The notes: generated from the sequence alone by a model not told the origin. A DNA stretch of 64,000 nt from Liriodendron chinense (GCA_003013855.2 ML058447.1:4712001-4776000), one strand, 5' to 3'. Shown: positions 34,320-46,780, numbered from the stretch's first letter. A program made the numbers and translations.

Positions 34320-34500
34320 GATCCTTGATACGCAGGTACCCGGAGATGATATTTGTGGCATATATTAACTCAAACTAATCACACTCAAATGTGTGATTCT
34401 CTATGGCTAAATCCATTTCCTAAAATAAGTTTGGTTGAACAATCCTAACCTCCCGTTTCTGCATTTTTTTCTTGAAATGGAGTGGCTGGATGCTTTATGG
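34320..34500 (-). repeat. Dispersed repeat of unknown class, inverted copy
   Basis: CTTGATACGCAGGTACCCGG, GGCATATATTAACTCAAACT and TTGGTTGAACAATCCTAACC appear in the same order as in the reconstructed copy around the Tat element. Confidence 0.65.
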
Positions 34501-34799
34501 CTAATCTTAAAAAGTAGTATAATAGGTAATAAGATGAGAGAAAGTAGCTTTTAATGGCTTGATATTTGCAGCGTGGATAGAGTGAGCTAGGATACCTCAA
34601 ATAAAACGATGATGAAACGGTCTAAAAAAATATGAATAAGGGTAGTAAGAAAAGGCTCAAAAATATAATTTAACAAAAGCTTCAGACGTTGAGAGAAGAA
34701 AAGGGTTAAGCAAATTCACGTAACTAACTCCAATTAATTAGGATAAGGGTTCAAATGATAATGCTGATGATATTAGTTTGAATTACTTATATGTAGTTT

Positions 34800-35255
34800 T
34801 TATGGGACTTGGATGTATGGGTTTATCCATGCTGTCAATCCATTAGATTATACACCCAACTTATTGGGATATTTGTGTTTTGCCTTCATCCAGGTTCATG
34901 TGACCTTATGAAATGTTTGGATGGCAAGTAAATATCACGGTTGTCCCTAAGAAGGGTTTCAATGGTGTACATCATTATCACTGCTGCTTTCTGTGGTGTG
35001 GTCCACTTGATCCTTGGATCTGCCACTTTCTTAATTTCTTTCTTCTCTGCCTTTTTTAAAAACAGACTAACACTCACAAACACACCATAATGGGTACTCT
35101 TGTTTTGAAACTCTTATGACTCTACCACTAAGTCATGAGTAAGGACCTACCTTGGACTTACCTCATTTTTGGCTTAAACACTAAAATGATATGGAAAAAT
35201 AGATAGATGGGGTTGACAAACCCAAGCATCGTGGTGGGCCTCTCAGTGCCCCAGC
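34800..35255. mobile_element. Foldback element interrupted by a SINE
   Basis: Left ATGTATGGGTTTATCCATGC opposes right GACAAACCCAAGCATCGTGG, and the spacer phrase TTCATCCAGGTTCATGTGAC is present. The right half is split at 35025-35149 by a SINE-like insertion. Tips are degenerate. Confidence 0.6.
35025..35149 (-). mobile_element. SINE-like insertion, second family (related to 22359-22473)
   Basis: It is bounded by CCTTGGATCTGCC (35012-35024) and CCTTGGACTTACC (35150-35162), which agree at 10 of 13 bases and are parts of the foldback arm, so they read as a target duplication. On the minus strand it contains CTCATGACTTAGTGGTAGAG (A box-like) and ends in an A/G-rich tail. The B box has decayed. 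Confidence 0.6.
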
Positions 35256-36530
35256 CTATTCGGAGCTCTGGGCGGGCCGGTCGGGCGTAATACCCAATCA
35301 TCATCGTTCTTTATGTAATGTGTCCTATGTGCCAACTATCACACACTTAGAGCACATAGTGCAAACAATTCAGACCAATTGTACTATGGACCTTCATCTT
35401 AAATGGACCGTTCCTAAAAATCTTCAGTACTGAATCTCCTAGCCATTCAATATTTGTCCCAATGGCAGACTTCCTGGGAATCTTTATCCACTGCCCCATG
35501 CAAGTCTCATTTGAATTTAAATCATCGACTGGACTCTCATGTGGTTAAATACCATTTTAGGAATGGTCACGACTTTTCAACCGTTGAGATGTCATTTTTG
35601 TGTGGCAATTCGGCGACCAAAAACACTGACCCAATTGTGGATGGAGCATTGCCACAAATTTATTACCATGAGAAGATGACATTAACCATCTGATTGTGCT
35701 CATTAATTCACTATTAACCGTCCACTAGACAGCCATAAGATGCTGCTTAGCATTCACTAATTAATGTGAATTTAGAAATAAGCACTAATTAATGTGAATT
35801 TAGAAATAAGCTTGATCTGTGATGTGCCCCACAATTTGGATGGCCTAGATGGATGCACATGAGGACCACGTGAGAAGGCTGAGTCACCACCATTTTCAAA
35901 ATGGTTAAAAAAAATAGAAAAAGAAAAAAAGAAAAACAATGGTTTGCATCAGGCAGGGCCCCACATGTACGGTCCTCAAGGACACAACCTATCCGTCATT
36001 TAATTCCTCAACAGGTATATCATTACTCCAAGAGACAAATCACGTGTGGGCTACCCACGAAAAGTTAAGCTAAGGAAAAAACATCTGCTTTCCATCAATT
36101 TACATGCTCCCATGGATGAAGACCGTCCAATCAATGGGCCACCTCTCGACCAGACCATAACCCAACAATGCCAGAAATACACCATGAGGACCATCGGCTT
36201 TTTTCAAGATCATTGCCAAAATTGGCCATCTGAAAGATGTCTATATGGTGTAACAATCGTCTGTTCTGTTCATTTTTCGGGCAATGATCGACCAAACAGT
36301 AGGCATGCGTGCTTATCATGTAATATCTCAAAGGCAGAATGTCGTGATCATCTCTTGAGTGTTTGGATTGATAGAGGTAACTCTAATTTGCCTTTCTTTG
36401 GCTACAAATGTAATTGTGGAATTTAATTTCCAAGTCCAAGATTTTTCATTTATAGAAGCTTTCACTGGAATTTTGCATGTTCTGAATTTTTTATGTTTAA
36501 AAATGCATTGAATACCAATTGTTATACCCT
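35256..36530. other. Non-coding stretch
   Basis: No gene is supported. A 126-residue open frame at 36046-36426 lacks any recognisable domain and crosses repeat-type phrases (GTCCAATCAATGGGCCACC). The 28-bp duplication at 35755 is listed separately. Confidence 0.5.
35755..35810. repeat. Perfect tandem duplication, 2 x 28 bp
   Basis: CACTAATTAATGTGAATTTA followed by GAAATAAG occurs twice in tandem without differences. Confidence 0.92.
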
Positions 36531-37439
36531 ATTTTGACTGTTATCGGAGGAGCCGATCAAGAGAGAACACATGGCATTGCAAGAGAAGTATACAACATAC
36601 ATGCGATCTCTTAAACTACGTGGAGGTGTTTGACTCCAAGACCAACTGTAAGTATTTTCATATTGTATCTAAAAGACCTTTCTAGTAAAATGCGAGGTGC
36701 AATTCATTTTCGGAGGAAGAACCTCACTCTTTGACAATTGCTCGATCTTGAAAAACAACATCTTACGGGGTAGAATAGGCGACTGATCTTCTTAAGTCTC
36801 AGTTATATATAGTCAAATTCAACATATCTAACTATCTCAACGATCGGGGTCAAAGTTGTTCAGTTAGAATCGAGTTGCACAGTCAATTCTAACACAATTG
36901 TGCACATCACATGTAGCCAAAAGTGAAATTGAGAGAAAACAACGAGACAACACCTATAAAAAAATGAAATGAAAATAAAGACTCTCTCATGCTCTTTTAT
37001 TTAAAATGCATTCCAACCACTTGGGATTGAAATTCAGACATTTTGATCTAATACAAATCACAAACAACTTAATGGAGGGCCAATATTAAAAAAGTTAGGC
37101 TAGAGGGCCTGAGATAAAAGAAAATCTATCTATTGTACACTATTTCCGATGGTTGTATCTTTACAGCCAATAGTGAAAGAGATCGTTATTATGTGACATT
37201 GTTGGAAAGCCATGCCTTTTGACCAGCTAATCAACTAAGTTACAAATTTGTTGTTTTTCAGATGTTTTAGGATAAAAGACTCTGGAGATAATTTAAGATC
37301 CATTTTTTTTTAATTAATATCTCTAACAAATGCGGATGTATTTAACATCATTGTTATTTTTAATAACTTTACTATTCTAGGATAGTTTATTATTTCAAGT
37401 GGAGTTAAGATCAAGATTAAGGGCAGAGCTATGATTTTC
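36531..37439. other. Intergenic stretch, nothing recognised
   Basis: AT-rich DNA with no coding motif, RNA gene or bounded repeat that I could support. Confidence 0.45.
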
Positions 37440-37690
37440 TTCCAGCAGGGGAGAGGCCCCACATAGACCTACACGAAGGGAAAACACAAATATAAAGTTG
37501 ATCCAAAACTTTTGTGCTGCACAAAATATGGTTTTTAATGGTTAATCACCACTGTTTCCTTTGTTGTGGTCCACCTAAGAATTAGATATTCTTCGTTTTT
37601 TAGTATATACCATAAATTGAGCTGGCAAAGCACATGGACAGCATGGATGTACAACAAATAGAATGAGGTGAGCCCACGTCAAGGACCTGA
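37440..37690. mobile_element. Partial foldback element (right half)
   Basis: Spacer phrase GGGAAAACACAAATATAAAG, then AATGGTTAATCACCACTGTT, GTGGTCCACCTAAGAATTAG and the arm phrase CATGGACAGCATGGATGTAC. The opposing arm is missing. A left-arm fragment of the same family lies at about 37985-38110. Confidence 0.5.
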
Positions 37691-38347
37691 CCGAACTTGG
37701 GCAAGTCCCGACGGGACTGAATCTGCACACACGTTTGGCACGGCACGGTGTTGTCATTACAAAAGTATAATCTAACCTTTGGTAGAGCCATGGTAACATA
37801 CATACATCGACCTAGGTATGATAGCACACGTGCAGAACTTTCATGAGAAGCATACCGTCCATCATCTACTTCATCTCATTTTCACCTTTAAAACTAAAAG
37901 TTATGACCGTCCAAAATTGAGGTAGGCTACAATTTAGGAAGCCATTAGGATGGAACACACACCATTAGTTTTTAAGTGTCCATTCTTGTGTATGTGTTTC
38001 ATCCAAGCCATCCATCCATTTTTCCAACTCATTTTAGGTTATAGTCCCAAAACTCATGCAGATCCAAAGCTCTAGCGGACCACACGTCATGAAACTGTGG
38101 GGATTTAATTCCTACTGTTAAAAAAAAAAAAAAATCAAAAGACAAAACATTCAGGGGGGACCCTATGTGGCTCCATCAAGATAGTATACCATTTCAAGTC
38201 AAACTAGGAGTATGAGCTTATGTAAGTCTTATCAATGGCTTTAGAGAATTTTTCCTTTTGTTCAAGGCTAATGTTAGGGAGGAAGACGTGATTTTGTCTC
38301 TTTTCTCGAAGTGCTCTTGTTGTGTTACATTCACGCCCACCAACAAT

Positions 38348-38370
38348 ACACACACACACACACACACACA
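38348..38370. repeat. (CA)n microsatellite
   Basis: About eleven CA units followed by AAAACC. Confidence 0.9.
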
Positions 38371-38586
38371 AAACCATTAGATCTTCTTAGTTGGTTACAA
38401 TATTCATTTAATGTGTACAAGATGCCAATTAATCAATAGCTTATTTTGGGCAACATCTAAGTCTTCTTGATGGCGACCATGATATTGTTTCTTTTACACA
38501 CCCTTGTGTTGTTGCTATTGCTGCTAAGGATGATGAGCTGTGTTCTATCATTTTTAACCATTAAATACCCTTACCCTTATACTAGC

Positions 38587-38823
38587 TGATAAAAAAAAAA
38601 CTAAGAGATGCATAAACAAGAATTGAAATATTGAATAATTAATTGTGTATTTTCATTGTGTATAGCTCTAAATTTATATAGGAGAAATAACTCATAAAGA
38701 AAGATTACAATAAAATTAAATATATCCTAAATTAATAACAACCTAATCAAATCTCGACACGAAAGGAAAATAATAAATAAAAATATATCAAAATTATATC
38801 TTTCTTAATACCAGCCATTACAT
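38587..38823 (-). repeat. Probable solo LTR of copia type
   Basis: On the minus strand it starts near TGTAATGGCTGG, has CCTATATAAATTTAGAGC as a TATA region, AT-rich U3 DNA (TTAGGATATATTTAATTTTA) and a T-run end. This layout resembles short plant copia LTRs, but exact ends and a target duplication are not established. Confidence 0.35.
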
Positions 38824-40277
38824 GTTACAAGGCAGTTATGACCCTATTTTTCCCAGTCAGACATCTATGCAAATATATGAGCTTTCCTTTGAAGAATTAC
38901 TAGTACATATCTTTAGTTTTGGGTCTGTTTGGATAAGGGATCCTGTAAAATCAATATGCCTTAATCGTGCTGTTTGCAGGTCACATTCATCCCCACAAAA
39001 GCATATTTTCGTCTGAGCAAATCCCAAGTTGGGGTTTTTTGCTTGTTTTAGAACTTCACATATTTTGTGATGCCCCCATCTTAGACTCGAATGTAATGTG
39101 GAGAGTACGGAGCCTATTTGATAGATGCTTAAAAATGAAGTCATCTTATTTTAATTAATTGTAATTATCTATTGGAAACTATAATGTTTTTGGTTAGGAT
39201 TAAAAATAATCTTAGTAACTAATAATCATAAACTTATTTTTAGGTGCCTCCGATCCATTAGGAGCCGGAATTGAATTGTCATTGTGTCCTATTAATCAGT
39301 GCCAATTGCAATGTTGAAATTGGATTTTGTTTGGGAAGTCTGGAAGCCCATTCTGCATTAAGGAGTAGAGAAAATCCATCTCACTTGCTCTGAATTGGAA
39401 GCAAACTCAATGCACCAAAAGAGCTGAATCATGGTTTTATGACTCCGCCTGACTTGAACCACTTCGACACAATGACTCACCTAGACGAGTTATCCCGACT
39501 CAAGTGAATCACTGAGTCTTAAATCCATGAGCTGAGTTGAGAATATTGGTAATAAGATGGTAATTTCTAAATCCTGTATGGGTTTCAATTTGCCTCAACA
39601 ACGGTCCTGATGCATTCGATCTCTACCACCATCTCAATCAGAGCAACTGTAGGTTCCTTGATTAACTGATGTTCCACATACCACACAATGATCAATCAAG
39701 CATTTTCTCAGCTCAGCAAGCTGTACATGTGGGGTCCACCTTCTGGCAAATCCAAAACCATTCATGTGGTGTGCCCATTGGAGAAAGAAGATAACCCAAT
39801 TGTTCTACCTAGTCGGATGATCCTACACAATCCGAAATGGGGTGGTAGGTCTGTTAAACATGGACCATTGGCTCCATCAGTCCAGCTTTCATTGGATGGC
39901 TAAGATCATCCGACGTGGGAGATATTGGGTCATGACCCACCTTTGAGCAGCTTCCAACCCGATCAAAGGCTTTGATTAATGAAAGGTGGGCCCAACTTTA
40001 ACAGATTATTTACACGGCATGATCATACAAGGAAAAAAAGGCCCAGTACGGTGAGTTTATGGTAATTATGGGGGAAGTACCTGATCATTTCACTAAAAAC
40101 ATTTATGTACGTAGTTATGGGGGAAGTACCTGGCATATGAAATGGGCATCTCCCAAATAAACGGTTCCACACGACTCTAGTTGAAGTTTCAACGGTGATG
40201 ATAGTTCCAATGATAATTATGTTCATAAGACAGACTAAGTAACAAACATGGACCCTAGCTTCAGCATGAGAAAAAAT
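38824..40277. other. Non-coding stretch with DNA-element tips
   Basis: A GTCTGTTTGGATAAGG phrase near 38926 looks like a DNA-element tip. A GACTCGAGTGACTC-type block at 39430-39540 is related to 19650-19800. The phrase TTATGGGGGAAGTACCTG is duplicated at about 40065 and 40115. No gene is supported. Confidence 0.45.
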
Positions 40278-40285
40278 AGTCTTCT

Positions 40286-40436
40286 GTGTTTGGATGAGCT
40301 ATTGAATTGAATTGTAATAACCAATTCAGGGTGCATTTGGTATCATGATATTTGTTGCAACCAAACGTGCTAACATGGTCAGTTTCTATATATTGAACTA
40401 ATTATTGCAATTCAATTCGATAGTACATCCAAACGC
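40286..40436. mobile_element. Short MITE, about 150 bp, hAT-like
   Basis: Left GTGTTTGGATGAGCTATTGA and right TCGATAGTACATCCAAACGC are inverted, and pairing continues through ATTGAATTGTAATAA/TTATTGCAATTCAAT for about 35 bases. Flanks AGTCTTCT (40278-40285) and AGTCATCA (40437-40444) match at 6 of 8 positions, compatible with an old hAT-type 8-bp duplication. Confidence 0.75.
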
Positions 40437-40444
40437 AGTCATCA

Positions 40445-43064
40445 TTTTTGTAAACATAATATGTACCAAAAATGAAAATTGAAATCAGGATTAATTTCCA
40501 TGTTTTAGATCTTCAAATAATCACAGGTGAGAAGCTTTTTCCGATGGAGACTGAATCGATGATCACACCTGCCAAAATGGAGATGTGAACGGCATGGATC
40601 CCATTTCAAGGGCCTCAGAGATTGCACGTGTCAACATGGAACATGTGTGCAAGATCCAAGCACTCATCAGGTGGGCAACTCGGAGTGGTCAAGCACCAAT
40701 TGAATTTAAATTGGACCAATTCTTTTAAAAATATACCTGACGACTGGACCGGTCTTATTTTTGGGTCAAGCGTCTACAAAGGGTGGACCACTTAATGAGT
40801 GGTTCTGGATCAAGCAGGCGTGAGCCCTTTGTGATCCATTAGTCCCTTGAAATCGTCATCCGCAAAAGCAATTACCTCAATACAGAACTCCCCTGTTTGC
40901 AGCTCTTAGGCTACAATTACTGCGATGGAAGGGCTTATTGAAAGAATCAGGAGTGTTGTTTCTCTGATTATTCTTAATCATGGTTAGTGGTTAAAATATC
41001 CATCTCCCATCCGTTTTGAAACTGTTTTTGGGCGATCCATCCAGACCAGATGGAAGGCTGGGATTGGATCTCAACCCCCACTTGCCAGGATCCTTATCCA
41101 TTGGCCCGATCGTGCCAAAGTGATCTCAACCTTTCCCCAGCTAATTTGATTGATTATAAAATGAAGAACTCTTCTGTCCAAGCCCAGATGGTGAGCTAAA
41201 TTCCAGTCCCTGGCCCTGTCCACCTTGCTGAACTAGAATCTAGCCAAAACCCAGCCCAGCCCACAAAGTAGAAAGTCCAGCCCATGGGCCTTTAACTAGG
41301 CTCAAATCCAGTCCAGAGCAAGATGGATATTCTCTGGGCAAGGCCCAACCCGGCCCGATTTTTTAAAAGTTAGTGGGCCCTATTGGAGTGGGGCCGGTTT
41401 GAAATTCTGCTTTAAAATCTGGCCAGCCTTAGATCCACCTTCCCTCGTCCTGTGTTTCTTCGTCCTAACTCCACCTCTGATTGGGTTTATCACTCAATTG
41501 GGCTCCTCACATTGGGCCCAAGTCTGTTCATCTACCAGGAGCTGAGATAGGCCCACGGGTTGCAACCACCGTCGGTGGACGGCATCCGTAAAAAATGGAA
41601 GATCCTAGTCTAACAATATTGGGCCCTTCCTCAACTGAAAGGTGACCGTTGGTGCATGTATTTTTTATATCATCTATTTGAAAGGGTTAGAAGTTTCTTG
41701 CCCAAGTGGTCCCTACCATTGTGGGCCCATCTGACTGTACCAAGTTTGTCTAATACGGTGTCAAACCAAACCAGTTCAGCCAAACTTCTCCATGAGCTTT
41801 AGGTGTGGCAATGGACCGTGCGGCCAGCCCAGCCCAGCCCAGCTTTGGACTGGGCTTGGTCTGTTAGCTAGGCCTGTGGGCCGGTCTTCGTAATGGCATG
41901 ATGTCCTGATCAATTTTCAGGGTGGCTGATTTCACATTTACATGTTCTATACGAAAAAAACCTGCCATTCCAATCCTTCCTTAGACAAAACATGCATCTT
42001 GAATGTAGACCGTTGGTTTCAGTCATCTAAATGTCTATTTCTTTTTTGTTTGTTTATGGCCCATTTGATAAACGGATGGATTAGGAACATTCACATGGGA
42101 AATAGGGGAATCGATCAATTTTCAAGATGGTCTAGGCCCAACCAATTTTTCAGGGCGGGACTCAGGCTTGCTGTGCAAAGCCAGTGCCATGCTTTTGCTG
42201 GGCCTATCCTGATCGCAACCATAACGGGCATTTCCTTGCAAAGCCCATCACGATTTTAAAATGGGAAGAAGAATCTGTAGGTGAGGCCTCATGAGAGACC
42301 TCTAATCTAGTAAGGGTATGCACCAATATCCACCGCAGACAGGGCACGTGTGTAGCGTAGTGTGAAATGATCAGAGATGGGGTTGCCGGAGGATGGGCTA
42401 CCCATCAAAACAATAGAAGATCAGACAATTCTATCCATCCAATCCAAGGATTTTGCTTACTGGATACAAACCATTAACAACGGTTGCATTTACCTAAAAG
42501 CACTGCTGTAGATGGGCCACCTAGTGGGCCATGTTAGGCCCTCTTATTGATAATGTAGCAATTATCGTAGCTGCAGAGGCCCCAGGCCCAAAATTTTGAA
42601 CTACAGGTGTCCACCTTAATGGCCCAGGCCGAATCCAATTTTGCCATTGGCTCAGCCCGGACCCACCCGTTTAGCAGCCCTAATTATAGAACCGAATCCC
42701 AAACGCTCCAGTAACAACTAAAAAAGGGCACATCGGCTAATCATGCATTGTGGGCAACGATCCGGGCTGGGCTGAGTTAACCCTAGTTTGGGTTTGGCTC
42801 GTTTTTGTGCCACCCTAGTTTGTGGATCGGCCCGGTTTGTGTTTTGGGTTGACTCATGCGGCCTTAAGCTTGGTTTGCTCTAGAAAAATTTGGTTCAGGC
42901 CAGGATTGATTTGCTTGAAAATTTCGAACTGAGCTGGGCCAAGTTGGAACTGGTGGTGGCTCTTTTTTTGCTTAGTTTGTTTAAATGGAAAAGAATTTAA
43001 AATTTACAAATATAACACACAAAAAAAAGGTACCTAACATCCTAGGAGTGCAACTTCAAAATAG

Positions 43065-43068
<4 letters not shown>
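40445..43068. other. Non-coding stretch with GGCC-rich low-complexity DNA
   Basis: From about 41200 the DNA is full of CCCAGCCCAGCC and GGGCCGG-type strings, resembling the GGGTCTGGGTC interior of the hAT MITEs at 55392. CAGCCCTAATTATAG near 42676 resembles their right tip. Bounded copies could not be drawn. No gene is supported. Confidence 0.45.

Positions 43069-43069
<1 letters not shown>

Positions 43070-43132
<63 letters not shown>
43070..43132. repeat. (AT)n(AC)n compound microsatellite
   Basis: About 23 AT units run directly into nine AC units. Confidence 0.93.
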
Positions 43133-43420
43133 CAAGTATCCTTCTGGCCGGGCCGATCCAAACCAGGCTGAGCTGAGCTTCAGCAAGAGATTGGGTTTGG
43201 CCCGTTTAATAAACGGGCCACATTAGGGTGGCTCGTCATTAGCTTAAGCTCCACTTTAAATTGGGCCAAACCGGGCTTTTTTATACTGAGTCGTCGGGCT
43301 AAACTTCCGAAGTGGCCCTAATTTGTGTCCAACTCCACCCGCGAGGTAGTGCATGATTTCACTAGTGTCCGTAGCTAATAGGGCTCCTACTGATAGCACA
43401 AGTAGAAAAATTCGCTACTA

Positions 43421-43865
43421 GTGACGTCTGGGCCCCACCATGATATATGTGTTGTATCCAGGCTGTTCATCCATTTGGAGATATCATTTTAAGGCATGAT
43501 CCAAAGAATTAAGTATATCCAAAGCTCAAGTAAACCCACCACAGAAAACAAAACAGTGGGGACAGTGACACCCACTGTTGAAACCTTCCTCAGCCCCACC
43601 ATGATATTTATTTGAGATCCAGCCTATTCATAAGTTAACATAGACATGGACGAGGGGAAAATACAAACATCAGCTGGATCGAAATTTCTCTAGCCCACAT
43701 GCTGTTTTTAATGGTAGGCATTCAATCCCCACTGTTTTGTGTGGTGGGGTCCTCTTGCTTTGGATCTACCTCATCTTTTGGGTTCATACCTTAAAATGAT
43801 TTCTCTATGAATGGTGCGAATGCAATAAATACATCATGGTGGGGCCCACAGAACTTAGTGATGTC
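43421..43865. mobile_element. Foldback element
   Basis: GTCTGGGCCCCACCATGATA at the left opposes CATCATGGTGGGGCCCACAG at the right. Inner phrases include AACATAGACATGGACGAGGG and GTGTGGTGGGGTCCTCTTGC, so the spacer is in the opposite orientation to the 19073 copy. Its tips lack GGATTAGGTG. Confidence 0.65.
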
Positions 43866-43953
43866 ATTTCAATACGCTGTAAGTATTTAATCCGCTTCCA
43901 GTCTGTAGCTAATCCGTATCCGTACTCTAAAACGCTGCACACTGTGACTCCGG

Positions 43954-44381
43954 AGCCACATGTAGGTGGGACCCTTACTGTGAGGGCCACCTAGATGTAT
44001 TCATTGTATATCCACGCCGTCCATCTGTTTCCAGCTTATTTCAGGGCATCCTAACAAAAAATGAAGCAGATACAAGTTTTAGGTAGAACACACCACAGTA
44101 ATCAGAAGTCAGTGAATGCTCACCATTAAAAACTTCCTAAAGTCCACCGTAATGTCTATTAACCATCTAACCTGGTGATAAGGTCACGCAAACCGAGATG
44201 AAAGGAAAACACAAATATTTGCTTGATTCAAAACTTCTGCGGCATACAGAAGGTTTTCAATGGTAAATAACCTTGATTTTGGGAGAATGTCCTGAAATAA
44301 TCTGGAAAACAGATGGACGGCATGGATTTACAATGAATACATCGAGGTGGGCCCTACAGTCAGGGTCCCACCCACATAGCT
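43954..44381. mobile_element. Foldback element
   Basis: AGCCACATGTAGGTGGGACC opposes GGTCCCACCCACATAGCT at the other end, then GCCGTCCATCTGTTT/AACAGATGGACGGC pair inside. Spacer phrases are those of the family, inverted relative to 19073. Confidence 0.7.
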
Positions 44382-44475
44382 GGTTCAAGGGGCGCAGCAT
44401 GTACGCTTCATGTACTTGCCTTTGTGGGTCGAGAAACTTGACCCCCATGTTACACGAAAAGTAGGTTACAGTGTG

Positions 44476-44876
44476 CTGGGAAGTTAGGTGGCGCACACCA
44501 CAATGCTTGTCGGAAATCTATCCTGTTCATCTGTTTTGCCAGCTCATTTTAAGACGTGATAAAAATTGAGACGGGTGTTGTGTAAAGAAATCCCTACCAT
44601 TGAAACCTTCTTAGAGTCCTCCTTGATGTTTATGTTCCATCCAAATGGCTTATAAGGTTATTCCTACTAAGATGAATTAAACCAACAAAAAACTAAACCC
44701 GATATAAAACTTATGTGACAATACAAATGTTTAAACAGTAAACCTTAAATCCTAATGTTTCTTTTTTATGTGGATTGGCCTCAATTTTGGTCTCATGTTG
44801 TAAAATGAGCTGGCAAAATGGCTCAGCAGGTGAATTTCTCGCAAACATCACGGTTGGCCCACCTAACTTTCCAAAG
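44476..44876. mobile_element. Foldback element
   Basis: CTGGGAAGTTAGGTGGCGC at the left opposes GGCCCACCTAACTTTCCAAAG at the right, and TTTTGCCAGCTCATTTTAAG opposes AAAATGAGCTGGCAAAA further in. The spacer is shorter and more diverged than in sister copies. Confidence 0.7.
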
Positions 44877-46569
44877 TATTGTAAATTCTTGCAAAAGCCT
44901 TTGGCAGGCCGTCCAGGTCTGATGGAAAGGGAATCAAAAGGGTATAAATAAAAATTATAGGGCCTCTTCTGATATTGAAAAAACATGTGGAGCTTTCCAT
45001 CCTTAGCGCACGTATGAAGAGAGAGATAAAAAGAAGGTGAGCCAAGAGAGATCTACACAAGTAGAAGCTTGGACCATTGATTGTGAACGTTCATCTTCAA
45101 GCCCATGCGCTCGTATATGGCATACAGTATGTGGTTGATCCCTCACATTTTATTGATTTTTTATTTGATATGTATGTGTTTCCAATCTTTGAACTTGGAA
45201 ACATTGATTATGGTCCGATTAGTGATAATATTGAGGAAGCATCTGATTCGTAAATAAGGTGGCCCATCATTTAAGATGATCTGGTGCAAAAATCAAGCCC
45301 CATTACTAATGAGGAAGCCCACAGATGTAATGGAAAGAATGTCTAATCAACCGTTTAATGGCCCCCTAAGAAGATAGAAGTCCCTCGTCAGCTATTATGA
45401 GAGGGGACCTGTCTCCACATCTACCTCTTCAAACTCTCATAACTCCTACTAACTCCAGCATTCAAAGAAAGACAGCAAACCCCACCAACATTCTCCCTCA
45501 TGTGCCCCCCCTCTCTTTATAACAATCTTGCTCCTCCAATCATAGACTGACACGTCATGCCTGCTGACATATTGGAAAAATGCGATGGGCACTCGTGCAA
45601 CTCAATTGCTTCACACGTGCAAGTGAGGAATACCTGTGTGAGATCATAGCCCTTTATCAGGCTATCCACCTACTCTAGACATGCAGTGTCTCAAAATCAT
45701 ACCAATTTCTCCAATCAAAGGGCCTGTTTGATATATTCCTAAAAATGAGTTCATCTCCAGCATTATAATTGAGAAAATTTCAAGTCCAACCACTTGGACC
45801 ACATGTTATGGTCCACCAAATGGATGAAAAATCCAACCCTTCAATTAGGTTGGCCCCACCATGAGGGTCACTAATGCAAAAATCTGCCCCATCTACTCAT
45901 CAAGTAGGCCACTATATAAAACAATGTCTAGCAATAGATAAATAGCATAATGCAAGTGTGGTCCATCCAATGAGTGGATGTAGCTGATTTTTGCATAAAT
46001 CAATACTCATGATTAGCCCAACTTATTTGACAGATTGGATTTCCCATGCACGCGAAAAGTTAAAAAAGTTATCTACTAGGTGGATTATGACTTGTGGTCC
46101 AACCAGTTGAACTCAAGACTACTTATGCTTACAGTTAAATAAAATAAAATTAATTTTAGTTGTCCACTAAGTGAAAGCTTATTCCTCATATACCATCATT
46201 ACTTATTTTTAAAAAAATTCTCATCATGATGAGGCCCAATTTATAAACCGTGTGGGTCCCACGATGGGATGTGCTCTAGCAAACCTAGTATATTCATGGC
46301 TTTGATGAAACCCATCAACATGACAACCATGTGCCGAAATAGCACACATGTTTGAGATCTAAGCCGTCCATGAGATTAGTCCCACTAAGTCGGCCCTTTC
46401 CATCAACTAGATTAGCAAAAACAAAGAAATAAATGTACGGTCGAAAAGAAATCATGAAATTTTGAGGATGCGATGGCCAAAATGCTATCATTGACTCAAG
46501 TAGAGATGAAAAGAAGAAAAAAAAAAAAACAAGAACAACTGGAAAAACGACAGGGACTCAAAAATTGTA
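44877..46569. other. Intergenic stretch, no gene recognised
   Basis: Non-coding DNA. Isolated phrases such as GTCCACCAAATGGATGAAAA occur, but no bounded element or coding motif. Confidence 0.45.
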
Positions 46570-46780
46570 CACCTGACATACAATGGATCAAATAAAACTA
46601 CTAAGTTGTGGAGCCCACTTTCCTTTATTCCAAATGGGCTTATTTGAATGATCCTGACCTCTGATTTGTGGACATTTGTTTGTTGAATTGAGACCATTCA
46701 ATTGTTTTTTTTTTTATAGTTTTTTTTTAAATTTTTAATCATCCAATAAACGTCCATCAATCCGATGGTCAGATAATAAA
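46570..46780 (-). repeat. Dispersed repeat of unknown class, inverted copy
   Basis: AACTACTAAGTTGTGGAGCC, TTGAATGATCCTGACCTCTG and CATCCAATAAACGTCCATCA match the inverted order of the 12330 family. AAGTAATTTCTAAGTTCGTG near 46825 is the far end. Confidence 0.65.

Noticed and set aside
36046..36426. 126-residue open frame, plus strand
   Set aside because: No domain, odd composition, and the DNA holds repeat phrases found elsewhere in non-coding regions.
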